Below, one piece after another: positions 1 through 5,316 of a stretch of 5,316 nucleotides of DNA. Source of the stretch: Rickettsiales bacterium. GTDB lineage: Bacteria > Pseudomonadota > Alphaproteobacteria > Rickettsiales > 21-14-0-20-44-7. A program made the position numbers and the translations under genes. A model generated the notes under the pieces. The model had not been told where the DNA came from. It saw only the letters and a list, made by a program, of their open reading frames with translations, and ran no database searches. Where the stretch lies: NCBI GenBank assembly GCA_023301015.1, contig JALZVI010000018.1:1-5316 (forward strand). The letters run 5' to 3'. Position 1 is the first letter of the stretch; each line of letters opens with the position of its first letter.

Positions 1-740
1 GTGAATTTGCGATAGAAGCATCTATCGTTAAAGTTAAAGGTTCTGAACTAGTATGCTATGCAATAGATGAGGTTATACAGATACATGGAGGAATGGGATA
101 TGCCGTAGAAACAGGTTTGGGTATGGGCTATCGTGATGCAAGGATTACTAAAATATATGAAGGAACTAATGATATCAATTCAATGCTAGCAGTTGGGGAA
201 TTATCTAAACGAGGATTGGTGACGAAGGAATTAGACTTAATGGGGGCAGGGAAAAAGATTCCACTATTTATAGCACAACAGATGAATCCTTTTCGATCAA
301 AATCTAGTGAGAAAGAACAACAAAGAATCGTTCAAGGATTAAAAAACACTTTTCTATATATATCTGGAATGGCAGGGAAGAAACTCCAAAAGAAACTTGT
401 AGAAGAGCAAGAAATTATTTTAAATTTATCAACTATTCTACAGGAAGCTTATGTGTGTGAAAGTGCGCTATTGAAAGTTCAAAAATTAGCAAAGGGCGAT
501 AAGACTGATAAAAAGAAACTAGCAATCCAAGAACAGATGGTGCAGTTATATTTGTATGAAGCATTGGCGAAGGCTAGAAAAGCAGCATTAGAGGCAGTCG
601 CTAGTTTTGCTACTGGTAGAGAGCGGAACAGGCACACTAGAATGGTACACCGAATGTTGAAATCCTTTGATATTAATCCTAAAGAACTTAGAAGAAATAT
701 TGCACAGGCGGTGATTGATCGGGGATTTTATGATTTATAG
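1..740 (+). CDS. Acyl-CoA dehydrogenase, C-terminal part (5' end outside window)
   Basis: The reading frame is open from base 3 to the TAG at 738-740, giving 245 C-terminal residues of an FAD-dependent acyl-CoA dehydrogenase, the first oxidation step of fatty-acid beta-oxidation in the cytoplasm. Seen directly: the QIHGGMGY motif of the flavin-binding C-terminal helical domain, then YRDARI, then IYEGTND. The Glu of YEGTN (codon 159-161) matches the catalytic base of the VLCAD/MCAD type that abstracts the alpha proton. About 140 further residues follow the dehydrogenase fold, ending in RGFYDL. This extra helical domain is typical of the roughly 600-residue long forms found in Bacteroidota, Bacillus and mitochondrial VLCAD/ACAD9. 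An internal ATG at 93 lies inside the GGMGY motif and is not the start. In Bacteroidota this gene often closes an operon with a hydroxyacyl-CoA dehydrogenase and a thiolase, which would lie to the left; that is inference. Chain-length specificity cannot be read. Confidence 0.95.
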   Translation, partial: EFAIEASIVKVKGSELVCYAIDEVIQIHGGMGYAVETGLGMGYRDARITKIYEGTNDINSMLAVGELSKRGLVTKELDLMGAGKKIPLFIAQQMNPFRSKSSEKEQQRIVQGLKNTFLYISGMAGKKLQKKLVEEQEIILNLSTILQEAYVCESALLKVQKLAKGDKTDKKKLAIQEQMVQLYLYEALAKARKAALEAVASFATGRERNRHTRMVHRMLKSFDINPKELRRNIAQAVIDRGFYDL

Positions 741-930
741 ATCTTTAGTAATACATTTCTAAAAAAGATTTGATTTTTTAATTACTTACAGCGTATTAAA
801 TAGGTGTTTAATTAAAATATGATTTTTATCTGTAAAAGTCATAACTTTAGTTCTACATAAAAATCTTTATTTACTTAGTTAGTGATAATTTTTCTTAGCT
901 TTGATTATTATTTTATATCTAAACATTTAA
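741..930. other. AT-rich intergenic region
   Basis: This 190-bp gap separates the dehydrogenase from the response regulator. It contains no convincing open frame. Small AT-only inverted repeats are present: ATTAAA at 795-800 with TTTAAT at 807-812, and AAAGT at 835-839 with ACTTT at 844-848. An A6...T6 stretch lies at 761-779. None has a GC-rich stem followed by a T-run, so I do not call a terminator. The only probable functional site is the promoter element at 896-903. Confidence 0.5.
896..903 (+). promoter_or_regulatory. Probable Bacteroidota -7 promoter element (TAGCTTTG) for the response regulator
   Basis: TAGCTTTG fits the TAnnTTTG -7 consensus of the Bacteroidota primary sigma factor exactly. 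It ends 27 bp before the ATG at 931, which would leave a leader of about 20 nt. No clear TTG-type -33 element lies at the expected distance, so the assignment rests on the -7 box and its position. Confidence 0.45.
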
Positions 931-1578
931 ATGTCTATAACTGTATTCATAGTTGATGACCATAAGGTCTTTCGGGAAGGTGTTGCTTCGTTGATTGGCT
1001 ATGAGAAAGACATGGAAGTAATTGGAACAGCAGGGTCGGTACAAGAATTTATGGATACTATATTAGATTATCAACCAGAGGTGATTTTAATGGATATTTC
1101 CTTAAAGGACGGGGAAGGAACGAATGCTACTAAATGGTTAAAAGAAAAAAGACCAGATTGTAAAATTCTTATCTTGTCTATGCATCGAGAGGACAAGTAT
1201 ATAAAAAAAGTATTAGCTTCTGGAGCCAATGGTTATATGCTTAAAGATGCAGGAACTGATGAAATGTTGAATGCTATTCGAGCCATATACCAAGGAGAAA
1301 CTTATTATAGTCAACAAATTACCCAAGCGATCGTTAAACAAATGGTTTCTGGTAAAAAATCTAAGAAACAATTAGGAGGAAAAGTATTAAGTAAAAGAGA
1401 GTTGGAGGTGCTAAAATATATTGCAGAAGAAAAAGCAAATAAAGAAATTGCGGATCTTTTATTTATTAGCGTTCGAACAGTTGATGCACACCGAAGACAT
1501 TTGTTGGAAAAATTACAAGTTAAAAATACAGCTGGTTTAGTGAAATTCGCTATTCGTATGGGGTTAATTGATCTTTAA
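931..1578 (+). CDS. NarL/FixJ-family response regulator (receiver + LuxR-type HTH)
   Basis: This 215-residue protein has the usual length of the NarL family. The receiver domain spans about residues 3-120: acidic pocket D9-D10, phosphoacceptor D55 (in ILMDISLKDGEG), switch residue S83, aromatic Y102 and invariant K105 (GYMLKDA). A linker follows, then a LuxR-type helix-turn-helix at about 150-215. Its signature is LSKRELEVLKYIAEEKANKEIA, followed by ISVRTVDAHRRHLLEKLQVKN, the recognition-helix region. All phosphorylation residues are intact, so it should be a phosphorelay-controlled cytoplasmic transcription factor. Start: the ATG at 931 puts the first receiver strand (ITVFIVDD) at residue 3, as expected; there is no Shine-Dalgarno site. 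NarL-type regulators usually pair with HisKA_3 kinases, and none is in the window. Whether it serves the PAS kinase 270 bp downstream is unknown, as are its targets. Confidence 0.95.
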   Translation: MSITVFIVDDHKVFREGVASLIGYEKDMEVIGTAGSVQEFMDTILDYQPEVILMDISLKDGEGTNATKWLKEKRPDCKILILSMHREDKYIKKVLASGANGYMLKDAGTDEMLNAIRAIYQGETYYSQQITQAIVKQMVSGKKSKKQLGGKVLSKRELEVLKYIAEEKANKEIADLLFISVRTVDAHRRHLLEKLQVKNTAGLVKFAIRMGLIDL

Positions 1579-1615
1579 GAGAGCAATAAACATCCTAATG
1601 GTGACGACAAGGAAC

Positions 1616-1647
1616 TGTGAATAACAATTTACTCACACTATTTTTAA
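1616..1647 (+). terminator. Weak hairpin plus T-run after the response regulator
   Basis: TGTGA (1616-1620) and TAA (1622-1624) can pair with TTA (1629-1631) and TCACA (1633-1637), with one A-C mismatch and a CAAT loop. The sequence CTATTTTTAA follows. It lies 38 bp after the stop codon, a sensible place for a rho-independent terminator. The stem has only three G-C pairs, so strength is doubtful. Confidence 0.35.
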
Positions 1648-1673
1648 GGAAAATTATCCAAATCACAAAAGTA

Positions 1674-1755
1674 GTTGACACTTCTTACCTCTAAGATACG
1701 AATAACATCTAGTATAACTAGCTTTGTGCCTTCGTGTCTTTGTGGCAATGTCAAC
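1674..1755. repeat. CTTYGTGN triple repeat bracketed by a short inverted repeat
   Basis: Bases 1722-1745 are three head-to-tail 8-mers: CTTTGTGC, CTTCGTGT and CTTTGTGG. Just before them is the palindrome CTAGT-ATA-ACTAG (1709-1721). GTTGACA (1674-1680) and TGTCAAC (1749-1755) form a 7-bp inverted repeat around the block. From memory, intergenic strings of this CTTTGTG/CTTCGTG form recur in many Bacteroidota and other environmental genomes, so this is probably one copy of a dispersed non-coding repeat. That recollection has not been checked here. No frame encodes a protein. Confidence 0.5.
1719..1726 (+). promoter_or_regulatory. Possible -7 element (TAGCTTTG) upstream of the PAS kinase
   Basis: The same TAGCTTTG octamer found before the response regulator occurs here, 122 bp before the kinase ATG. 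It overlaps the first unit of the CTTYGTGN repeat, so the match may be a by-product of the repeat. No -33 TTG element is placed correctly. It is the best promoter candidate in this gap, but a weak one. Confidence 0.25.
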
Positions 1756-1848
1756 CAACTAGAAAACTTGTCAGAAAAAATATCGAAAAAGCCAAGTTTC
1801 ATAGAAGCACTTCTTAAAGGGTAACAAGTCTAGTGAAATAAACTCGGG

Positions 1849-3330
1849 ATGGATAATAAAGATTATAGCCTTTTTGATCATTTGATAGAAGGCATACAAG
1901 TTATCAGTAAAGATTACAAGTATCTATATGTTAATGATGCTTTGGCTACGCACCTTGGCGTAAAGAAGGAAAGTATGATAGGGAAAGGCATTCTGGAGCG
2001 ATTTCCGATGTTGAAAGAGCATGATCTCTATCATAGAATACGACAATGTATGACAGAACGAATCATTGCGGAAGATATAAGATCATTTAAGCTGCGTGAT
2101 GGCTCGACTGTATGGGCAGAAATAAAAACACAACCTTATGAAACTGGACTTTTCATTATGTCTTCTGACATCACTCAACAGAAGGAAGCAGAACTATTAG
2201 TTCAAGAAAAAGATAGTTATTATAGGGATTTGTTTGAGCAGCTACAAGAAGGGTTTATTGTTCAAAAAGTAATTAAAGATGCGGTAGGGAAGGTAATTGA
2301 TTTTCGTATTGAAGAAATAAATAAATTAGTTGCACAGGCTTTTGGACAACCTAAAGAAAAGCTAATTGGGGTGCCTATAACGAAAATTTTAGGCCCTTTA
2401 AACGAGCGAGCTTTAGACATTGCGAAGCGAGTGGTAGTTGAAAAAGAAATTGTTAAATTTGTTTCCTATTACCCTACGATCAAACGTTGGATACAAGTAG
2501 CTTCTTATAGCCCAAAGCCTGATTATATTGCGGCATTTCTTACAGATGTCACCCAAATTAAAGAATATGAACGCCAACTAGCAAAACTCAATCAAGAATT
2601 AGAGCTAATGGTCAATAATCGAACAATTGAATTAGTAGATGCATTAGATAGAGAAAAGAAAATTAATGATTTAAAAAGCAATGTTATCTCGATGACTTCC
2701 CACGAACTAAAGACCCCTTTAGCAGCTATAAAATTATGTGTTGCGGTATTAGAAAAGCTTAACGTTGTACCGAATAAGGAGGAACGAAAGGAATACTATG
2801 GGTATATCAAAGAAGAAGCGAGTAACTTATTAGATATGTTAGATAGGTTCTCCGAGAATGCCCCTTTGCTAGAAGAATCTCCCCAAGAAGCTTTTGATTT
2901 ATCGGAAATGATCACGAAATTAACGAAAGAATTAAAAGGAATGTGTCAGGAAAGGCAAAAAATCATATACAAATCTAAAGGGGAAAAGCTACTAAAATTA
3001 GATGAAATCGTTTTACGAAGAATTTTACTAAATCTGCTTTCTAATGCTATCAAATATTCTAAAGAAGACGTTCTTATAAAGACTAAAGTAAAAAAAGGAA
3101 CGCTAAATATTAAAATTATAGACCAAGGAATTGGGATTCCCAAATTAGAACAAAGACAATTGTTTAATAAATTTTTTAGAGCAACTAACGCAACCAGTAT
3201 TCAAGGTACTGGACTTGGATTACATATAGTTAAAAGCTATGTGGAACAAATGAATGGAACGATTAAATTTAAGAGTAAAAAAAATAAAGGCACTAGTTTT
3301 ATAGTGAAAGTACCTATTATAATCATGTGA
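1849..3330 (+). CDS. Soluble PAS-PAS sensor histidine kinase (HisKA + HATPase_c)
   Basis: This 493-residue protein has no signal peptide or membrane segment, so it should sense a cytoplasmic cue. Domain order: PAS 1 at about 5-110 (ends FIMSSDITQQKEAE, a typical PAC ending); PAS 2 at about 125-238 (ends FLTDVTQIKEYE); a coiled-coil-like linker at about 236-275; a HisKA dimerisation domain with H285 in SHELKTPL as the phosphorylated His; and a HATPase_c domain with N-box N399 (LLSNAIKYS), G1 box DQGIGI (425-430), F-box around LFNKFF and G2 box GTGLGLHIV (453-461). HExxT (E286, T289) also fits the phosphatase motif of bifunctional kinases. All catalytic residues are intact. The PAS ligand cannot be predicted, as no flavin or heme signature is evident. 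Start: an in-frame TGA at 1834 makes ATG 1849 the first Met. There is no receiver domain, so a separate response regulator is needed. It is convergent with the GAF kinase. Confidence 0.93.
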   Translation: MDNKDYSLFDHLIEGIQVISKDYKYLYVNDALATHLGVKKESMIGKGILERFPMLKEHDLYHRIRQCMTERIIAEDIRSFKLRDGSTVWAEIKTQPYETGLFIMSSDITQQKEAELLVQEKDSYYRDLFEQLQEGFIVQKVIKDAVGKVIDFRIEEINKLVAQAFGQPKEKLIGVPITKILGPLNERALDIAKRVVVEKEIVKFVSYYPTIKRWIQVASYSPKPDYIAAFLTDVTQIKEYERQLAKLNQELELMVNNRTIELVDALDREKKINDLKSNVISMTSHELKTPLAAIKLCVAVLEKLNVVPNKEERKEYYGYIKEEASNLLDMLDRFSENAPLLEESPQEAFDLSEMITKLTKELKGMCQERQKIIYKSKGEKLLKLDEIVLRRILLNLLSNAIKYSKEDVLIKTKVKKGTLNIKIIDQGIGIPKLEQRQLFNKFFRATNATSIQGTGLGLHIVKSYVEQMNGTIKFKSKKNKGTSFIVKVPIIIM

Positions 3331-3342
3331 TTCCTTCTTTAT

Positions 3343-4554
3343 TTACGCTACTTCTTTAGGTATTTTAATACTAAAAGTAGTGCCTTTTCCCAAGACTGAT
3401 TTGACTTTGGTTTTCCCACCTAATAAATTGACCAAACGATTTACAATTACTAAGCCAACCCCCGTACTATTTATATCCTCAGATTCATTTTTTATTCTTG
3501 TGAATAAATTAAATAGAGCAGCTTGTCTAGCTTTTTCAATACCAATACCATTATCTCTTACTTTAAAGACGTGATATTTTTCTTTCGATTTGTAGTTAAT
3601 ACATATTTTAGGATTTTCCTTTTCTTTATCTATATATTTAATGCTATTTTGTATCAGATTTTCAAAAATATTTTGAACAGCCATTTTAGAGGTATATATG
3701 GTTGGTAGATTAGCAGTTGATTTTACACTAATTGTCGAAGGCATTTTTAGTTTAGCAAAAATGGTAGTCATCAGTTTTGACATATCCACTATAGATTTAT
3801 CCTGCTTAAAATTATGAACGGACTGCGCAAATTTGAGCATCCCATTAATGAATTTCATGGAATCATTTGTTTCTTGTTGGATAGTCTCGAATTGTTCTGT
3901 ACTCTCTGTGTCTAGGTCCGTATGTTTCTTTTGTAATAGTTCTGAAGCTATTGCAATACTTCTGAAAGAAGTTTTTAAATCATGAGCTATAATGGAAGTG
4001 TATTCTTCTAAACCAGTAACCGTTTGCTCTAAATTTTCTTGATTTCTTTCTAAATCTTTTACGGTTTTTCTAAGTTGAAATAAACGAATTATCTGATTGG
4101 ACAACATCTTTAAAATACGAATTTGTTCTGTATTCAGTTTTTTAGGTTTGCTATCAATGACACATAAGGTGCCTAGAGCATATTCGTCTGGAGTAACTAA
4201 AGGAAAACCTGCATAGAAAACAATATTAGGATCGGCTAATACCAATGGATTTCCACTAAATCTTTCATCTTTGCGAGCATCTTCCACGAACAACGGTTCA
4301 TTAGGATTATTGATAGCATGTGCACAAAAAGAAACATCTCTACTTGTATATTCATCTTTTAGGCCAATTCTTCCGACAAATCGTTGTTTGTCCGATGCTA
4401 CTAATGAAATCATAGAGATCGGCGTATCACAGACATAAGCTGCCATACTTACTATCTCTTTGAACTCTTTATGTTCAAGTTCTACCCATAAATTATAAGC
4501 TTCAAAAGCAGCTATACGTTCTTGTTCATTACTGGGAATAGCTGGCTTTATCAT
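3343..4554 (-). CDS. GAF-domain sensor histidine kinase (HisKA-like + HATPase_c)
   Basis: This 403-residue soluble kinase opens with PSNEQERIAAFEAYNLW, the conserved lead-in of GAF kinases of the SFCAHAI type, which supports the ATG at 4554. The GAF domain covers about 25-160 (PISMISLVASDKQRFVGRIG, SFCAHAI, FVEDARKDERF, YAGFPLV, LGTLCVID). A coiled coil follows at about 160-185. The dimerisation domain has H191 in AHDLKTSFRSI, the phytochrome-type H-box in which the usual Pro is replaced by Ser196. The ATPase domain has N-box N303 (NLIQNSIKY), G1 box DNGIGI (334-339), an F-box-like LFNLFTRI and G2 box TGVGLVIV. Kinase residues are therefore present. The signal is unknown; such GAF domains bind small molecules or mediate dimer contacts. 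It lacks a receiver and output domain, so a partner response regulator must exist elsewhere or be the NarL-type regulator in this window. A terminator-like hairpin upstream suggests a separate transcript from the sigma-like gene. Confidence 0.93.
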   Translation of the reverse strand: MIKPAIPSNEQERIAAFEAYNLWVELEHKEFKEIVSMAAYVCDTPISMISLVASDKQRFVGRIGLKDEYTSRDVSFCAHAINNPNEPLFVEDARKDERFSGNPLVLADPNIVFYAGFPLVTPDEYALGTLCVIDSKPKKLNTEQIRILKMLSNQIIRLFQLRKTVKDLERNQENLEQTVTGLEEYTSIIAHDLKTSFRSIAIASELLQKKHTDLDTESTEQFETIQQETNDSMKFINGMLKFAQSVHNFKQDKSIVDMSKLMTTIFAKLKMPSTISVKSTANLPTIYTSKMAVQNIFENLIQNSIKYIDKEKENPKICINYKSKEKYHVFKVRDNGIGIEKARQAALFNLFTRIKNESEDINSTGVGLVIVNRLVNLLGGKTKVKSVLGKGTTFSIKIPKEVA

Positions 4555-4623
4555 ACAATTTTTTTGTTTATCGCCGTTCGAGTTTGTAGCAAAAAAAGGT
4601 TTAAAAACATCTTAAAATTATTA

Positions 4624-4647
4624 CGGTCGCTTCTAAAGAAACGACCG
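4624..4647 (-). terminator. Terminator-like hairpin after the sigma-like gene
   Basis: CGGTCG (4624-4629) pairs with CGACCG (4642-4647). Inside it, after one C-A mismatch, TTC (4631-4633) pairs with GAA (4638-4640) around a TAAA loop. Read on the minus strand it sits about 55 bp after the stop of the 100-residue gene and is followed by TAATAATTTT, with an A-run before the stem. That fits a rho-independent terminator separating this gene from the GAF kinase. On the plus strand a T6 run follows 8 bp after the stem, so it might work both ways. Confidence 0.6.
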
Positions 4648-4701
4648 ATAACAATTTTTTGTGACCTTTAATGTATAACCTAAAATGACCTCTCACTAAT
4701 T

Positions 4702-5004
4702 TTAAAAAGTAGTTGGAATTGCTTCCAAGGCATTGTCTGTTTGGTGACCTGCCTTTGTTATATTGTTGAATAAATTTTGAACAAACTGTTCAGGTTGTTC
4801 TATATCAGATATCTTTTCTGCCATGTTCACAAAATAAGTAGTTACTGCATTATGCGCAGCCTCATGACTATCCGTTTGCTTGAGCGAATAGCTATAGATC
4901 TTTGAATAATACTGTTCATATAGTTCTCCAAAATAAACAGTGTTTTTGTTCTCTTGAAAAAGAGAAGCCAACTGTGTTTTTGGAAGATGTTTCAATTTGT
5001 TCAT
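4702..5004 (-). CDS. Small protein resembling ECF sigma factor region 2 only
   Basis: This is a 100-residue protein. Residues 25-86 (FGELYEQYYSKIYSYSLKQT onward) follow the pattern of sigma-70 region 2 of ECF factors (F..LY..YY..VY.Y.L..T....DAEDL.QE.F). In the region 2.2 stretch the hydrophobic positions remain (A50, V54, F58), but the acidic and Gln residues of the AED-L-Q-E core are replaced (H51, N52, T55, T56). The Trp usual in region 2.3/2.4 is Met61. There is no region 4: the frame ends at TAA 4702, and the 147 bp to the next gene leaves no room for one. It has a possible promoter and a terminator of its own, so it looks like an intact small gene, not an obvious fragment. It could be a degenerate sigma remnant or a small RNA-polymerase-binding or anti-sigma-binding protein. 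The family assignment is by eye and moderate; the function is unknown. Confidence 0.6.
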   Translation of the reverse strand: MNKLKHLPKTQLASLFQENKNTVYFGELYEQYYSKIYSYSLKQTDSHEAAHNAVTTYFVNMAEKISDIEQPEQFVQNLFNNITKAGHQTDNALEAIPTTF

Positions 5005-5028
5005 TTCCTTGTGTAATTAATGATACCA

Positions 5029-5036
5029 CAAAGTTA
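5029..5036 (-). promoter_or_regulatory. Probable Bacteroidota -7 element (TAACTTTG) for the sigma-like gene
   Basis: On the minus strand the octamer TAACTTTG fits TAnnTTTG exactly and ends 24 bp before the ATG at 5004. That is nearly the same spacing as the element before the response regulator. The implied leader is about 20 nt. A clear -33 TTG is not seen. AAGGA lies almost directly against the ATG, too close for a standard Shine-Dalgarno site. Confidence 0.45.
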
Positions 5037-5081
5037 GTAGAAGGCGGGAGTTTATATTATAGTAGTAAAGCTTATTTTTAA

Positions 5082-5117
5082 AATTAGGTGATTTGCCTAA
5101 ATTAGGCAATTTACCTA
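5082..5117. repeat. Two tandem 18-bp units, each palindromic; operator-like
   Basis: Units AATTAGGTGATTTGCCTA (5082-5099) and AATTAGGCAATTTACCTA (5100-5117) lie head to tail and match at 15 of 18 positions. Each is an imperfect TAGG...CCTA palindrome. Together they form a 33-bp dyad centred on 5101, with TTGCCTAA (5093-5100) opposite TTAGGCAA (5102-5109) as the perfect core. The centres are 18 bp apart, close to two helical turns, so two protein dimers could bind in line. It lies about 45 bp upstream of the -7 element of the sigma-like gene. TTAGG/CCTAA dyads recall boxes bound by DtxR/MntR-type metal regulators; that likeness is only suggestive. Confidence 0.55.
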
Positions 5118-5136
5118 CTGGAAAAGGGATAAAATC

Positions 5137-5173
5137 AGAGAAGGGTCGAATACTTAAGTATCGACCCTTTTCT
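5137..5173. terminator. Long hairpin, probable bidirectional terminator
   Basis: AAGGGTCGA (5141-5149) pairs perfectly with TCGACCCTT (5161-5169). The stem extends outward through AGAG (5137-5140) and TTCT (5170-5173), using one G-T pair. The inner TACTTAAGTA (5151-5160) is itself a palindrome. The plus-strand end reads CCCTTTTCTC. The minus-strand end reads CCCTTCTCTGATTTT. With no plus-strand gene to its left, the likelier role is ending a minus-strand gene beyond 5316, or a small plus-strand RNA. Confidence 0.55.
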
Positions 5174-5191
5174 CATAGTAAAACACTATAA

Positions 5192-5221
5192 TTTATTTAT
5201 TAACCTTTTATTTATTAACCT
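5192..5221. repeat. Perfect 15-bp tandem duplication
   Basis: TTTATTTATTAACCT occurs twice without a mismatch, at 5192-5206 and 5207-5221. A third copy is not present. It sits in gene-free AT-rich DNA just beyond the long hairpin. It may be a simple slippage duplication; no function is evident. Confidence 0.7.
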
Positions 5222-5316
5222 TATTCTTAGTAAAAGTGTCAAAATAAAGTAGACCATTATGATTTTTTAAACATTGGCTGTCAACGTCTTACGACTTCAT
5301 ACTTACTACTTTATAC

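Larger units (their letters stand above)
5005..5316. other. Gene-free 312-bp right end of the window
   Basis: Every frame on both strands is broken by frequent stops; on the minus strand all three frames entering from 5316 stop within about 35 bases. The region holds the promoter element at 5029-5036, the palindromic tandem repeat at 5082-5117, the long hairpin at 5137-5173, a small ATAGT/ACTAT hairpin (5175-5189), and the 15-bp duplication at 5192-5221. I see nothing I can name in 5222-5316. A minus-strand gene whose end lies to the right of the window would explain the hairpin as its terminator. Confidence 0.6.

Noticed and set aside
1616..1637. CRP/FNR-like site, TGTGA...TCACA
   Set aside because: The half-sites are 12 bp apart, not 6, and the sequence sits just after a stop codon with a T-run behind it, so a weak terminator is a better reading.
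1675..1680. TTGACA as a sigma-70 type -35 box
   Set aside because: No TATAAT-like -10 is at the right spacing, and the organism appears to use the Bacteroidota TAnnTTTG promoter type.
2946..3143. 65-codon minus-strand open frame inside the PAS kinase
   Set aside because: It lies antisense to the conserved ATPase domain, has no promoter or recognisable domain, and its hydrophobic look is what the antisense of this AT-rich coding stretch gives.
3380..3708. Two overlapping plus-strand open frames of 61-64 codons opposite the GAF kinase
   Set aside because: They are antisense to the well-conserved HATPase domain, and their Phe/Ile-rich composition reflects the complement of Lys/Glu/Asn codons.
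4312..4332. Cys77-X-His79 (SFCAHAI) in the GAF domain as a bilin attachment site
   Set aside because: FCAHAI is a general signature of this GAF-kinase subfamily and is not at the position of the phytochrome chromophore Cys; the other phytochrome motifs are absent.
4555..4701. A frameshifted region 4 for the sigma-like gene
   Set aside because: I looked for a continuation after the TAA at 4702. The 147-bp gap is too short for region 4 plus linker, has several stops, and contains the hairpin.
5279..5285. Another TGTCAAC, as at 1749-1755
   Set aside because: A 7-mer recurrence in 5.3 kb is within chance, and the flanks do not resemble the first site.

Overview
The window comes from an AT-rich bacterial chromosome, most likely a member of the Bacteroidota, possibly a marine Saprospira-type lineage. 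The clues are start codons without good Shine-Dalgarno sites, three copies of a TAnnTTTG motif (the Bacteroidota -7 promoter element), an acyl-CoA dehydrogenase of the long form with an extra C-terminal domain, and stand-alone soluble histidine kinases. The phylum call is moderately firm. The genus cannot be read from this sequence.

Layout, left to right. Positions 1-740 (+) hold the C-terminal 245 residues of a long acyl-CoA dehydrogenase (fatty-acid beta-oxidation), including the catalytic Glu. After a 190-bp AT-rich gap comes a NarL/FixJ-type response regulator, 931-1578 (+). A 270-bp gap follows, with a weak hairpin and a small CTTYGTGN repeat cluster. Next is a soluble PAS-PAS-HisKA-HATPase sensor kinase, 1849-3330 (+). 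Its 3' end faces, across only 12 bp, the 3' end of a GAF-HisKA-HATPase sensor kinase, 3343-4554 (-). Upstream of that kinase lie a terminator-like hairpin (4624-4647) and a 100-residue protein, 4702-5004 (-), that resembles region 2 of an ECF sigma factor but has no region 4. The last 312 bp (5005-5316) carry no gene. They hold a promoter element, a tandem pair of 18-bp palindromic repeats, a long terminator-like hairpin and a perfect 15-bp tandem duplication.

How the parts relate. Apart from the metabolic gene at the left edge, this is a small signalling cluster: one DNA-binding response regulator, two cytoplasmic kinases with different sensor domains, and one sigma-like protein. Each gene appears to be its own transcription unit. 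The NarL-type regulator has no HisKA_3 (NarX/DesK-type) kinase next to it, so its partner is uncertain. Both neighbouring kinases are of the classical HisKA type and lack receiver domains, so they need an external response regulator.

The least explained items are the region-2-only sigma-like protein and the palindromic tandem repeat upstream of it. I see no complete new system; these are leads, not demonstrations.
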